The position numbers and the translations under genes were made by a program. The notes beneath the pieces were generated by a model, which saw only the letters and a list, made by a program, of their open reading frames with translations, did not search any database and was not told the DNA's origin. Shown one piece after another: positions 21,961 to 36,576 of a stretch of 64,000 nucleotides of DNA. The number at the start of each line of letters is the position of its first letter. Position 1 is the stretch's first letter. Source of the stretch: Strigamia acuminata (taxonomy: Eukaryota; Arthropoda; Chilopoda; Geophilomorpha; Linotaeniidae); NCBI GenBank assembly GCA_949358305.1, contig OX442320.1, positions 6,464,259 to 6,528,258 on the forward strand, given 5' to 3'.

Positions 21961-24620
21961 AAGATAATTTACTAAATTTATGTGTGAATCCTTCAGTAGC
22001 AGATTAACTGTACTATTCTATCAGGAAGACAAATTAAATAAGTTTATTTTCCTTGATATCCGATTGAAACAATAAAAATAAGAAGCAAATTCACTTTTAA
22101 ATCTAATTTCGTCCTTCGAAAAATCGTGTAAGCACAAAACACCTGAAATAAAAAATAATCAATATCATCATGCGCATCTAATAGACTCATTATATGTAAC
22201 ATACCAACCTGCCACAATTACTAATGATGTATTCCTATTAAATCCTGTAACATTCCGTTGAAAAGGCCTGATTGAAAACTAAAAAAAAAATTGCATTAAA
22301 TTTTAATAAACATGTGATTTCCTTAATAATATTCCCATAAATTACTAGGAAATAAGAGTTTTGAACTGAAATGTTACAATCTAATGTATAAATATGGTGT
22401 GTTTTTCCTGTCCCAATGCAATGTATGTATTTTTTTTAGACATTTAGTCTGAGAATAATGAGAGATCTGTAAATAGATGCAGCAGTGTCAAATAAAGAAT
22501 TTGCTGAATTTATTGAAAGACTGAAAATGTACATGAGCTGCTGCAGTTGCTACACACAAAGCACTAGTGATATGCTGATTAGGTTTGAATGAAGAAACGA
22601 AAGAATAGCAAAAAGAAAAATCAACAACACACTAGTTGACTAGATGGTCTGCTTTACATCTGAAATACGGCCACATGCAAATTCACAGAGCTGCAACACT
22701 GAACATGAGTAAAATTCAAAGATGGAATCACCAAATGGTGCAGAATTATAAATTTGTATATTCATGTTAATATGCTACATATATTTACACTATTTTATCA
22801 CAAGTCTAACGTCAACAATTTTTATAGAGGCCTTGTTTACACTCCGGTTAACAACACACATTCAAGTGTATAATGTCAGCATCAAAACTAATCAAATTTT
22901 TTTTTGATCTCAGTGCAGGCTAGTTTATTTCTTTTTTTAAATTATCAGTTGTTTTTTTTCCATTATTATTTTTATTATTATTTTTTTGCATCATTCAACA
23001 TTTGGAACTATCACAAATATTTTACAGAAATATTTGTAAATCCTCTGAAAGAGCATGTTTTGTGGGTTCAATCGTTCAATCGGAGAATTTACAGCAATAT
23101 TTCTTTGTTTTCAAACAAATTAAAATTAAAATTTTAAAGTTAGAACCAAATGATAACTTTTTCAAGGCAAAATTTTTGCTTTCAATCTAAAGCAAATTCA
23201 AATTATACACGTGACTAACATTCTCTATGAAAAACAACCATTTTTCTTTTGCAATGCATAGACTAAAAAGCAAAGATTTCTCAAAAGGTAACTGTAAAAT
23301 TTCCTATTTCTTATTTTTTTTTCCTTCTCTGTCTTGTTTTAAAAATTAAAAAATTATTGCACTTTCTCATTATGTGCAGCGGGCAAATACTGGTAAATTA
23401 CATATTTTTTTTCCCTTTTTTTTTCTTTTTACAACAAGTTGAAATTTGGACACAACAGCTGAGTTTTAAATTCTGAAAATTTGATGGGCAGTGGATCAAC
23501 TCTTGTTTTATATTTATAGAAGTGATTACAAGACTAAAAATTTGATTTGTCTACATGACTCGTTGATGTCTACCATCAGGGCTCAAATCTACAATACACC
23601 ATCTTTGGAATTGTAATTGTGCAAAACACTAATAAAATTGTTTATAATAGATTCTGTTAATAGTCAGTTAATATTTACATATACAATTAGTATTTGTTTA
23701 TAATTGTTGCTGTTTAAACATGAGAATAGCATAGTTGGAAGTACAATCAACTGTAAAAGGCTTAAACTAACGTTTTTTTTCTTCGTTTTTTTTTTAGTTG
23801 CTTTGCTCATCACAAGCCTACTATTCATTTAAACTATTAAAAATCGTTAAATACTACAAAAAAGGTATATGAATAGAACATTTTAAGTCAAATGGGGAAA
23901 TAATATCCGCGACTATGCAGATTGAAGAAGAATAAAAGGTTAAAAATTGACAATTATGAGGAAATATTACAAGTGAATCAACGAAATTCAAATAGATTGA
24001 AATTGAAATGGTTTAAAAGTTAAAATATAAATGCATCTACCAGCTCTCTCTCTCTCTTTCTCTCTCTCATTTAAAACAGGGTTATTTTATCCCTTTCCCT
24101 TTCCCTTTCCTCGTTTAGAGTATAGATTTTATTGCTTTCTGGAACTGGAATTAAAAATAAAGTCAACTAACCCTGAATTATTACTTAATCGTCCGCTCAA
24201 TCAAATCGGGTTGGTTAAAAGAGCACTGCAACCTCTGAAGGGGTGACCAAAACACGCTCTAATCTAATTGACACACTACACGAACACAAACACACGCACA
24301 CCCCACAACAACGATATTTTCTTTACAATATGATACAGATTTTGCATAGCAGATACAATCCACAGCAACCAGAAACCTTTTTGGAACGACACTATCTAAT
24401 TATTTGTAAAGATGTAGAGGAAATGGAAAAAACAAACGTGTAATTTAAACAAAACAAACGGATAGAAAAAGGATAGAATAAGAAAAAGAGTTTTTTAAAA
24501 AATCCCTCCAAATGTTGCAGTGTTAAACAGAAAGCAATTTCAAATTCGAACCAAATCTTGCCACTAGTGAAACTTTAACCGCAAAACAAGGGCCCATAAT
24601 GTCACATCCATTCTCTACTT
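21961..24620. other. AT-rich gene-free stretch
   Basis: No gene is recognisable on either strand. The part near 24,000-24,700 may be the 3' untranslated region of the minus-strand syntaxin gene. It contains a CT-rich run at 24,045-24,068 and a ccctttccctttcc tract near 24,090-24,110. Confidence 0.5.
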
Positions 24621-24704
24621 TAAGACCGAAACATGTCTATAGAAGAGTAAATAAAGTGTGTAGTCTGAGTATAATTTACAACCACACTCAGGGCACGAAA
24701 CGGC

Positions 24705-27004
24705 TCAGAAGCCGAAGTAGCTGGCCAAGGTTGAGATGAGTAGCACCCCACAGATGGAAAGGCAGACCATGATGATGATTTTCTTCTGCATTGTTCCAAA
24801 TTCAAGCAAATTGTTAGTAAATACACGTCCAAATTGAATGAATAAATCCTCCTACTCACCCGCCTCGCTTTACTCTGATATTTGAGCGCTTTCTTAGTAT
24901 CCTCGGTCGCAGTTTTCACATAATCCGCAGCGTGTTCCACGTTGTACTCGATTCTGTCAATCATTTCGCCCTATTTTCATCAATAAATTAACAAATTAAC
25001 AACATTTTTAACTTATTTTCACCTTTAATTTTAATTAATTACCTGACTTTCTACTAGCATTGCCATATCCATAAACATTTCGTGCAATTCCTTGATGCTG
25101 CTCTCCAGTTTTATTATGTCGGCGTGTCGCGCTTCGATGTCGGCCAATGTTTGTTTGGCAGCTTGCGTATCCATTTCAATCTGTTAAAATCTCTTAAGTA
25201 TATTCGAGTATGTTCCTGAATATATTTTATCTAAAACCAATTCAAACTCTTACACCCTGCGTAAATATGGCAGGATTTCCCGACTCCAACATCTCTTCCA
25301 ACTCCTCATTCGTTGTGGTTTTACCGGCTAGATTTTCATTACATTTTAAATCAGCATTTTTCATTTACGTTAAAAACGATAAACGTACTAATTTCGAGTT
25401 GTCGCTGGATACGTCCTTTGCATCTCTCTCGGTAATCTGTCTGTGTCCTATTATATTCCGTCATGACCTCAACAAACTTTCTGGTTAAAGTTAAATGCTG
25501 CAAAGAAGAATCAATTTCAAATTTAGGCCTAAAACTCGTTATTTGACATTTCCGGACCTGAGTCTTCCGTATCCGCAGTTCCGCGGACATATTCGTATGT
25601 TCCTCTTGCTCGATGCTCTGTTCAATGACTAAAATTTATATTTTTAATAGTAAATATTGTTAAATCGTCGAATTGAATCGAATGGAGGATAAATTCAACG
25701 TACCCTTTAACTTTGCTCTCACTCGATTGGCTCTCTTCTTAATGTCAGCCATTAAATCTTCCAACTCTTGCTTCACCTCTACACAAAAGTGCAAAGACAT
25801 TTCATCAAATACACTCAATCGGGAGCCACAAAACCATTCGTATCTTTACTTTCATCAGCCTGGGGATTCGACAGGATTGAACTATGCTTTTTCTTCACTT
25901 CTTCCACGTTCGCTTGTATTGTATCTACATTTTCTCGTATTTCTTCAACCTTGAAAGAAATAAAAATAAAATGAGTTAGAAAGCAAATGGGTTATAAGAT
26001 TCTTGTTTGTTGTTTGTCGCGAATGAAATTCATGGATCCGCCAACTCAATCGTCTTAACACCCAGTCCCTACAATGGCAAATCAATATTCAAGAGCAAAG
26101 CACATTAATGAAAACGCCTAACTGCTGACCTCCAAAATAACTGTAAACAACCTGTTCTCTATGGAGACATTAACTGCTTGGCTCCTGATTAAATTTATAG
26201 ACGAGAAAGGAGAAAAAAAAAATTTCAATTAATCCGCAATCCACTTTAGAAAAATCAAAAATAGTAACGAAATCGCAACAACAACAAATATTCCTAGAAA
26301 AACAAATTTATATGTTAATATCCAAGATAATATTTTTTAAAAAATAAAAATAAAAGAAGAAAAAAACGCACCTCGGCGAAGAACTCATCCATAAAACCAT
26401 CACGAGTTTCAACAGTGACGGCAACATCATCACCTTCTTCGTCATCGCTTTGCGCCTGTCAATTATAATAAATATTAGTAATAGTTAGACAATATGAAAA
26501 ATCCACCATTTCGTCTCCTCTCGAACAAATTTGCGCCCAATTAGCCGAACCCCACCCCATAAAGCCCATCAAAATTTAATTTTAATAGTACTAATGACAA
26601 GCACTCAAATGATCTTATTAATCGGGATTAAGTAAACGAATCTTAATTAACTTTTCCTGCATGGCATGCGACTAGTGCAGAGAAGCCAAAGGGGGTCAAT
26701 TTCAACTCCCAACATTTTGCATGGAAAAATAGGTCAAAATGGGGCGTGAAAACACGATACAAATGTTGATCGCACACAAATCACACGAAAATCAAACATC
26801 TCCGCACCAATTTCGCTCGTACAACACGTGTAATTAAATGTAGCCGAAGCAAATCGCTATAGGCCTAAAACACCAAGGTCAACATCGCGAATAGACACAG
26901 CCGAGAGAGAAATAGAGCGAGCGGGCGGGTTGTAGAGAAAAGAGAAAAACAATTTCAATATCGCCACTTACTGCTTTCAACGCGACCAATCTGTCTTTGG
27001 TCAT
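24705..27004 (-). CDS. Stx1A: Syntaxin-1, downstream copy
   Basis: Syntaxin-1 is the plasma-membrane Q-SNARE of regulated and synaptic exocytosis. About ten exons are read from 27004 ([11 protein letters not shown], 27004-26972; next exon 26455-26372) to the last exon 24785-24705. Visible parts are the acidic N-peptide region ([10 protein letters not shown]), the Habc helices ([40 protein letters not shown]), the linker (GNPAVFTQG), the SNARE helix ([20 protein letters not shown], then [19 protein letters not shown]), a basic juxtamembrane KARRKK and one C-terminal membrane helix ([20 protein letters not shown]). Only one last exon was found. It has an intron after FTQG (about 25,185-25,255) that the tandem copy lacks. 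A GA-rich tract lies in intron 1. Confidence 0.95.
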
Positions 27005-28765
27005 GTTGGATTTCGAGCGTGAATCGTCTTACTTAATCCCTTTCGGTGTGGAGACGGTGGGAAGAGAGGATTGGCATTAAAATTGGCCAGGGTCGAATCC
27101 CAACATTTTCTCTTTTTCACTGGCACTTGTACGCATGTACCATCACCAACACCGGCATTACGACAGTGACGTCATGCGTTTGCATCAACACACCGTCGAT
27201 GCACAACAAAAGATTAAACGTTAAACCCCGATTGGAATTTGGGGTTTTTTTACGGTTTTTTTTTTTTTTATTTTTGTTAAAAAATAAAAAAAATTTTATT
27301 AGTCGCGTTTTGGTTGGTTGGCGGTTGGAATAAATATTTAAAACAGACGAAAACAATTCACGTTGATTCGATTAGAACAGGGCGGATACGGCCTTAATGG
27401 AGGCAGCGACGACGTCACCATAGCAACACTTTTCCACCTTGCTCGAAATACTCACCTCGATAAAAGTGGAAAATCAAATAGTTTTCGCGTTTTCGTTGGT
27501 TCTAATTATCGTTTCACATGTTAAAAGAATAAATAAATGTGTGTTATTTTTTACTTTGAAGAAAATTTAATATTAGAATGACAAGCACAAATACAATATA
27601 CCAAATATATATATATCGAAGAAACAAATGGAGTATTTCTTATTCTCTTTTCTTTTTTTTTTTTTTTTTTTTATACAAAATACATGTATATTTAAATAAT
27701 TTACTTTGTACAATTACATTCGGAAGAGAATCAAACATCAATTTCCAGCGAACTAACACGGGGAAAGAATTTTGGTTAATTTTTTCATTCATTTGGATAA
27801 TTTGTGTATTATGCGACTTAAGAATTTTTCACTCTTTGGCTGGAATTTCACTTATTTGATCGATATTTTTGATGTAAAATTGTATAAAATTTACAATATA
27901 TTTATTTTTTTATTCCTCGTTTTAAAAATCTAATATTTATCGTATTTTATTGTTTATTTTTGTAGAATTTCTTTTTAATGATTGTCTAATTTTAAGCTCA
28001 GTGAAAAACAAAATTATTAATAGAAATGTTTTGATCCCGTTCAAAGGCAAGGCGCATAATACCATTTCATTCAATGTGGGTCTAAAATAAAATCCCTCAA
28101 AAAATGTTTGGAAACAAAAAAAATAGAGAATTTCAGCTAAAATGAAGAAGGCACTTTATATTTAAAATTTTAAAATTTAATTTTATCCAATAAATTCAAA
28201 TATTAATTTATTTTTTAACCGACTTTACTTTTTTGCTGAATTCTCTCTTTCACTTCAAAATCCTACAGTAAACAGACTGACAATTAAAAAAAGAAAAAGT
28301 TATATTAAAAAAATATTAGATAATAAAACTTGTAAGAGGGATATTGAAAAAAAAAACAATTTTTTTTTTTTACATTTTTTTTCTTAGAATTTCCACTTTT
28401 AAGCGAAGAATTTCAAAGACAACTTGATCCATGAACATTTGACACATTGAAAAATCTCAAAGATGGAAAAAAAATTAAACCCACAAGACAAAAGCGTTTT
28501 GTCTCAACACGATTACCGGAAAAGTATTTTTTTTCTTAATTATGTTTTTTTTTTGGCTTCGTTTTACGTCTTAGCATTGGATGAAATTAATTTGACAAAA
28601 TAAAACCAATTGAATCGTTAGAAATAATAAATTATTACTGTTTTCTTTTTTGGTACATACTTTAGTTAATTTATACGCTTATTGCTGTCACTTGAAAATA
28701 ATATACAACATTAAAAACCGTTAAATTTGATAAAATTAAACAAAATTGTACATACGATGCTGCTT
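27005..28765. other. Intergenic region between the two syntaxin genes
   Basis: It is AT-rich. It should contain the promoter of the downstream syntaxin copy and the 3' end of the upstream copy. Small frames at 27,046-27,356 and 27,578-27,859 are low-complexity and not called. Confidence 0.45.
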
Positions 28766-28779
28766 CGTTTTCGGCGAGT

Positions 28780-28870
28780 ATTTAGTCGTAAACGTAGAGC
28801 GGAAGGCAGACTCGAAAGAGTTGGATTTGCGCGGGGTTATGTACACTCAAGAACTCTAAATCCACATTAC
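28780..28870 (-). other. Possible extra 3' exon of the upstream syntaxin gene
   Basis: A good acceptor (ttttttatttag) precedes 28870. In the phase required by the syntaxin splice site it encodes only VMWI before a stop, so use of it would give a syntaxin without a membrane helix. In another phase a longer frame is open (NVDLEFLSVHNPAQIQ). It could equally be part of a 3' untranslated exon or nothing. Confidence 0.25.
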
Positions 28871-29264
28871 CTAAATAAAAAACAAATCAATAAATAATCC
28901 GTATATAAATTATATTATCAGTACAAGAGTTAAATAATACCGTAATACCCCGCATTAAGCCAAAATAGTTCAAGTTTTCAGCGAGTTCGATGAGAATTGA
29001 ACCAAAATATGCTTAAAAAGCGTTTATAGATTGGCAATTTACCCATATTTTAATAATAACCTTTAGAATATCAAAAAAACTCAAATTTTTGGCCCAAATT
29101 CCAATATAAATTTTCATCCGGGCTCTTAATTAAAAAAAATAACCAAAAACAGCCTTTTTACTTATACCGGCATTTTATCTGTAATTATCCAAAGTTGGTA
29201 AACCCATGCAATTTAACGCGGGATAATACGGTAAACATTTAAGTTGATACTCACGTTAAATAAA

Positions 29265-32262
29265 TTAAGCGAAGCACGCAAGAATTGTTATCAAAATTAT
29301 CACGAGAACAACCACGCAGATGATGATAAATATTTTTTTCTGCAATAAAAAGAAAATTAATTAACACAAAATCCATTCAAAACGAACAAATCTACACGAG
29401 AATTCGTATATTATCGACTCCCGCTCACCTTTGCACCTTGCAAATAGCAACTTTCACACATTTTAGACAGAATTTCTACTTAGAAAGCACATCATGGTGG
29501 ATAAATCATTTTTATTCTAGTGCACTGCACCGCAAAAACAACAAAATGGCAAAAATAATACAAACGAGGCGAATAAACGACACGTTAATATAATACACAA
29601 CTTGTGAACCCTTTTTGTTTTGTGTTTCGGTATTTACAATTAACCTCCTAAATAACTTTTACACATTTCTGTGACCCTTTGGTAAAACTTAAATATATTT
29701 ATATTATATATTGTCTTTTTGTTTTAAATTAAATTTCTCAAAAAAATATATTAAAAACCGGTTACAAATTTAAATACAAAAAGCTGATTAATCAATCAAT
29801 TAATTTAATTAATCAATTAATTCAACACCCGATTTTTTTGGTGTGCAGGAAAACAAAAGCTTCGTTTCATACGCGGAAGCGGCGTCACAAGCACAGAATT
29901 CAAGTGCCGACGCTAAGGCCAACGATTAATGCGATTAATCCGAGAACTACTATAACTATTACTATACACAGGATGCGTTTCTGTCAAAAGAGAAAACAAA
30001 TTTCAAAATAAACAAAATAAACAACTTAAATTATCGAGAAAACTCCGAGAAAAGAATAAAAATCCTTAAAAAGCTAAACCACAACCGAACGAAAACCACC
30101 ACCGAAGTCAAACCACCGGATGCAAAAACCCAAAAACCCCAAAAAACCGAGTGAAAAATCCCAAAAACCAATTATAACCTCAAAAAAGAATCAAATCCAA
30201 CGTCGAATTACTTATCTGGATGACGAATGACTGGAAGGTGGGATACTAAAGCCTAAAACGAGGGCTAGCATGGCCATTACGACCGATACACAAATGATTA
30301 TCACCACCAACTTCTGTTAAGAGAATAGGTCATCAGTAAAGCGAACATCTAAACTAACTTGCAGAATGTTTAGCAAAAGCAGCACATAATTATTAGATGT
30401 TAAAGAGTAACAAAAACAAATAAAAACACAATTTTTGTTTACCCGGCGCGCTTTGCTCTGATACTTGACAGCTTTCTTGGTGTCCTGTTTGGCAGATTCG
30501 ACGTAATCGACCGCGTGATCCACGTGATATTCAATAAGGTCGATCATTTCACCCTAAAACGACCAAATTTTAATTATTTATATTTTTTTTTGTGATTGGT
30601 TGGAAATTACTTGGTTTTCGACGAGCATCGCCATGTCTTTGAACATGTCGTGCAGTTCTCGAATGCTTTTCTCCAACTTCATGATGTCCGCGTGTCTGGC
30701 TTCGATGTCGGCCAGAGTTTGCTTCGCTTGTTGCGTTTCCATAATGATGCCTTGTGTGAACACGGCGGGATTACCGCTCTCCAACATGTCTTCCAATTCC
30801 TCGTTCGTGGTGCTTCTTCCGGCTGTTTTTATTGAAATTTTTATTTTCTTATTAGGAATCGGTTGGACGATTGTTACGAGTTATTTACTGATTTCTAAAT
30901 GTCGTTTGATTCGGCCTTTACAACGTTCTCTGTAGTCGGTTTGTGTTCGGTTGTATTCGGTCATCACTTCGACGAATTTCCGCGATAGAGTGGAGTGCTG
31001 TTAAATTAACACAAATAACACCAATTCTGTTTTTACACCATTTAGAAAAATAAATTCAGTTCCATTTCTACTCGATTTCTCTTGATTCAATACGTTTTTT
31101 ATAGTAATTATTAACTACACAGTAGCTGCATTCAAAAAGTCGTGTTTTAAGTGTTTTATGTGTTTGTTTTTGTGTCTTTTAAAACAAAAAGAGATGTCGT
31201 CTTTTTTGTGTAACGTATCTACCGTGTAAAAACTGAATTGGGTGAATTTATTTATTTATTTACTTGCGATTTTCGTATCCTCAAGTCAGCAGACGATTTG
31301 TTGGTATGTTCGTCTTGCTCGATGGTTTGTTCGATTACTGAGAGAAGAAAATTAAATAATTGATTAATTGATAAAGATATTTATTTTTCGTCTTTTATTT
31401 TACTTTTTAATTTGGCTCTGACTTTATTGGCAGACTTCTTGATGTCCGACATTAAATCTTCCAACTCTTGTTTTACTCCTAGAATTAAAAAATTGTTTAT
31501 TTTGTTTTTTAATTTCAATTTTTATATTTAATTCGCCATACTTTCGTCACTCTGAGGAGCGGACAGAATGGCACTGTGTTTCTTTTTTACTTCGTCGACA
31601 TTAGCTTGAATCTTATCCAAATTATCGCGAATTTCTTCGACCTTAAAAAAAATTTTAAAAAAAATAATTAAAAAAACAGCAAACTTATTTATTTATTTTA
31701 GATAACAGCTTACATTCTTATATAATTCAAACAATACTATCACATCACTCGAATTTTATCAGTTCAAACAAGCATTAAATATAATAACAATAATAATTTA
31801 TTTAAATCCAGGCATCTCGCAAACACTTCAAACATGAACAAACAATAAAAACACAATAAAACGTGCAATTTCCTTCGCAATGAATGTACGGAAATGACCA
31901 TTCTCTCTCTCTCTCGCTCTCTCCCATCCATTTCTTTCATAATCAACGTCCGACAATATTTGTCCACATAATTACAAATGCATTAATCACTCTTAGTAAT
32001 TACCTCGCTGAAAAACTCCTCCATAAACCCTTCGCGAGTCGTGTCGATTTCGACGGCGACGTCGTCGGGGCCCGCATTCTGCGCCTGCGAATCGAAATAT
32101 CGGATTGAAGCAACAGTTAGTTTTTGGACGAATGTCAAGAAATCAAGCCCGCACTTCCCGGCCAAGACGGAAAGGACGAAAGGGCCATTTAAATGTTTAG
32201 TAATAAAATGAAAAACTTGTTTAACTTACCGCTCGTAGAGCTGGAAGTCTGTCTTTGGTCAT
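29265..32262 (-). CDS. Stx1A: Syntaxin-1, upstream copy with alternative membrane-anchor exons
   Basis: It is a tandem paralogue of the downstream syntaxin. Exon 1 is 32262-32230 ([11 protein letters not shown]). Later parts are [93 protein letters not shown] and [14 protein letters not shown], ending at a phase-0 donor near 30,443. Three candidate last exons follow, each with its own acceptor, an open phase-0 frame, one hydrophobic helix and a stop: 30313-30212 ([20 protein letters not shown]), 29980-29900 ([20 protein letters not shown]) and 29339-29265 ([20 protein letters not shown]). Alternative anchors of this kind are known in nematode unc-64 and mammalian syntaxins 2 and 3. Compared with the other copy, the [10 protein letters not shown] exon is uninterrupted. 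Function at the plasma membrane is inferred from family. Confidence 0.93.
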
Positions 32263-33364
32263 TTTGGTGTTCGCAGTCGACTAGTAACTTGTAATTGTCC
32301 TATATTGGCAGTATATAATAATCAAAATGAATCGATTTGTGTTTTTTTTGCTGGTGCATGCGAGCGAGGGAGTAGAGGGAGGTATCGCAATCGGAATCGG
32401 AGGGAGACGACCAACACCGGGCAAATACAACACCAATTGACGTCATTACAAAACTATTCATTCAACAGGTAGAAAATTAGGTGACGGTGAAATTTATGTC
32501 GTGCAAGAAATATTTAATTATTTAATTTATTTATTTTAATTTTGGCGATTTAGAGTTTTTGTTTCTAATGTCAAGTGGAAAAAATTTGGGATAGACAAAT
32601 CATGTTTGTGCGCGCCAAACGTGAAATTCTTGGAAAAGTCGATGCCGCATTTTATGGGTTTTTGTAAAAGGTGGGATGGAGGTTATTTACTCGTTAAAAG
32701 TTAAAACATTTGATTTCTGTATGGAATAAAATTAAAATAAAGCATTAAATTAGTTTATGATTATATTATTTACGACTTTTTTATTTACAAGTTTTCCATT
32801 TTACATATTTCCAAGCGGCGGACGGTAAAAATTAATTTGATTCGCCTTTTAGCGCAAACCGTATTAGCATATGCCCCCTCTTACTCATCGGGACATTCGG
32901 ACATTGCTGGAAAAGGTAGGCCTATTGTTTGCAATCGACTCCGCATCTTCGACATCCGTTCGGAATTGGTACTATTAAATTCGAATCCTTTGTTTTTAAT
33001 TTTAATTTAAAAATAACGGCTATATATTTGTTGAATGAAAGCGATCTGGTAAAACATTTCGGCTCGTAAATTCGGCGCAGTCTTTTGTGTTGCGCCATAC
33101 CTATCGCAACCATCTTGCCTATCCAAGGCCTGTCTAGCTACTGCTTTTAGCGGCTTGAAATTAGATTAACCTGGTAAAATTTAACATTCCATTTGAAAAT
33201 CACCCCTAATTTCTATCCGAATTAGTCGAACGAACAAATTGTCATAAAGAAATTTCAAAATATCCGCGAAATACTTGGCTTTGACCAATAAGCCTAATCT
33301 TTGTCTTTTGTCTTTTTCTTACAGACCGAGTAATAATTTACGTTTCGTACACTTTGATTCGGAA
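32263..33364. other. Divergent region between upstream syntaxin and Ran
   Basis: No gene is recognised. A purine-rich stretch with gagcgagggag and gagggagg at 32,360-32,410 lies about 100-150 bases upstream of the syntaxin start and may be a promoter element. A short frame at 32,922-33,113 (-) has no domain. Confidence 0.45.
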
Positions 33365-34533
<1,169 letters not shown>

Positions 34534-34642
34534 ATTAAAATTAAATTGTAAAAACACAAAAGCCATCAGGGATTTAATTGAAGCTCGTTTAATATTAATA
34601 TTGCAATAAGATTTTGTTTTAAAAAAGAAAAAAAAACTAATG

Positions 34643-34648
34643 AATAAA
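34643..34648 (+). terminator. Polyadenylation signal of Ran
   Basis: AATAAA lies 110 bases after the Ran stop codon. Confidence 0.5.
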
Positions 34649-34918
34649 CCAAAAAAAAAAATGAATTTCCTAAGTTAATATCATTTTTAAAATTTGATAA
34701 CAACCTTTTGTAAGGAATTTTTTTTTCTGATTTCCCTGTAATGTTGGCTTATTACATAGTGTGAATGTTTGCATGATTGGATCCTAGAATGATATGCCAT
34801 TCATTTTGTAACGAGTGTTTTGTTTGTTTTTTTTTTCTGCTGTAAATTGAAAAATTGTTGTAACGGTAGAAAGAAAAGAAGTATATGAAACAAAAATAAT
34901 GGTTTTTATTTGACTTAT

Positions 34919-36189
34919 TTAAAATTTTCCCGCTCTTTTTCTACCTGAAAACTTTGAATCTTCTCGAGTTTGTTTCCCTTGACGTCGACGCCGTTCCTTC
35001 TTGTCCTGTATCCATTGGCGACTTTTCTTCAAGGGTTTACCGCGCGCTTGCTTGATCCGCAGCCGTCTTTCTTCGTTGGTCACCGTGTTGCCCGTCGCTG
35101 CGTGTTCGGAGCCCAAACCTTTGGGTAATGCCTGGCCGCCACCCGTGAAGAGCACCAGATGCATCCTGGGAAAAACAATTTATTTGTTTCGTTTCGCGAT
35201 TAAATTAATTTTTAATACTTTTTCGCTTTCGTGCTCTCGGGATGATCGATGACTAAACCTCCGGTGAACCCTGCTCGCATCGCTTGTTGAGTTATTAACT
35301 CGATTTGTTCGCCGTTCTCGGGATAGAATTGAAAAACGGCGCGACTGCCTCGTTTCTGGAGTTATTTAAACGGAATTAAATTAAATTGCGACGGAATTTA
35401 GTTTTTAAAAATTACTAGAGCTGCGTATAATGATGAGAAAAACTGGTAGAGTCGTTTCGGAGGACTGTGTGATTTTTTGTCGGCGTTACACAACCACTGG
35501 ATGGCTGAAATGCTGTAAAAACACAATTTGTGTCTAATAAATTACAATTTTTTTTTAAACTTCAACGCACCTTAAAGCGCCGTCAAACACTCCTGCTCTG
35601 AATCCTAAACCTTGGCCCATGTCCAGTAGAACCAAATCTCCATCCACTTCACGCTCTTTTGCCACCGCTGTAGAAATAAATGTTAATTCTCGGATTTTTC
35701 TCAATTCGTGTCAATTTTTCGTACTCAACATTGCAAGACTGATGTCCACGCCGACCCATACGTGGTCGTTGTCGGTTAGAATTTCTCCACTTAAACCAGA
35801 GCCGCACCTGGAACGAATAATTGAATAATTATATTTGTTTGAACGGCCGAAAACGATGTTAAATCGAGTCAAATTACCCGATGTCGAGAATGAAACAGGA
35901 CGTGTCTTCTGGAAGCGCCATTAACTCCAGCGCTCGTTCGGAAAGTTCTTGTTGAATCGTGATCATGCGAGAACTGAAATTAAATTTTATTTTAAATGAA
36001 AAAATACCGACAAATACCGTTAGTTTATACCTCGATGTGTATTTTCTCGCTTCCTCTTCATTGTAATACTGTCACGTCAAAGAAATGTGAAATTTATTTT
36101 TGTTTTTATTATTATTTGTGAATTAAACGAGCGGATTCAACTCTTACCAGTTCTGGCGGGGCTTTGTGTTCGGGTCTACGTACTGACAT
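34919..36189 (-). CDS. BUD23: 18S rRNA (guanine-N7) methyltransferase BUD23
   Basis: BUD23 (WBSCR22) transfers a methyl group from S-adenosylmethionine to N7 of a guanine in 18S rRNA and is needed for 40S maturation. About eight exons run from [13 protein letters not shown] at 36189. The family signature [13 protein letters not shown] follows, then the methyltransferase motif [14 protein letters not shown], the motif [27 protein letters not shown], and [13 protein letters not shown]. The C-terminal part carries [12 protein letters not shown] and ends in a very basic tail ([20 protein letters not shown]), as in the family, where it serves nuclear entry and rRNA contact. It is divergent from the gene at 36,577. 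No defect is seen. Confidence 0.95.
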
Positions 36190-36576
36190 CTTTCTAGTTT
36201 ACAAATTAGATGAATAATTCAAAACATATTTGTTAAATCAACCAAAACAACTTACCACGATGCTATAGTAATAGTTAGCGCGTTAATCGCAAGATGGAGT
36301 CGTCTCCTGCAACGGCTCTCTCTAACGGCTTCTAAACACACTATAAAGTTTGACAGTAAAGGTATTTTTTAATTTAATATCAATTTTAACTTGACTTTTT
36401 ATTTTTCCAGATTGAAAAATAAAAATGACTTTTTAAACCTCCAGAAAAACACAGCTCTAAAAATGCGTAAAAAGCAGACGACTCAACTCTTTCGTACCTT
36501 GAAACTCGGGAGTGGAGTGGGTCACATGCGCATTTAAAAGGTAACGCCCCTGCCCACCGCTTCCTTTTTCGTCGAC

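Noticed and set aside
27080..27110. tRNA-like T-arm (gggtcgaatccc)
   Set aside because: No matching acceptor, D or anticodon stems were found around it.
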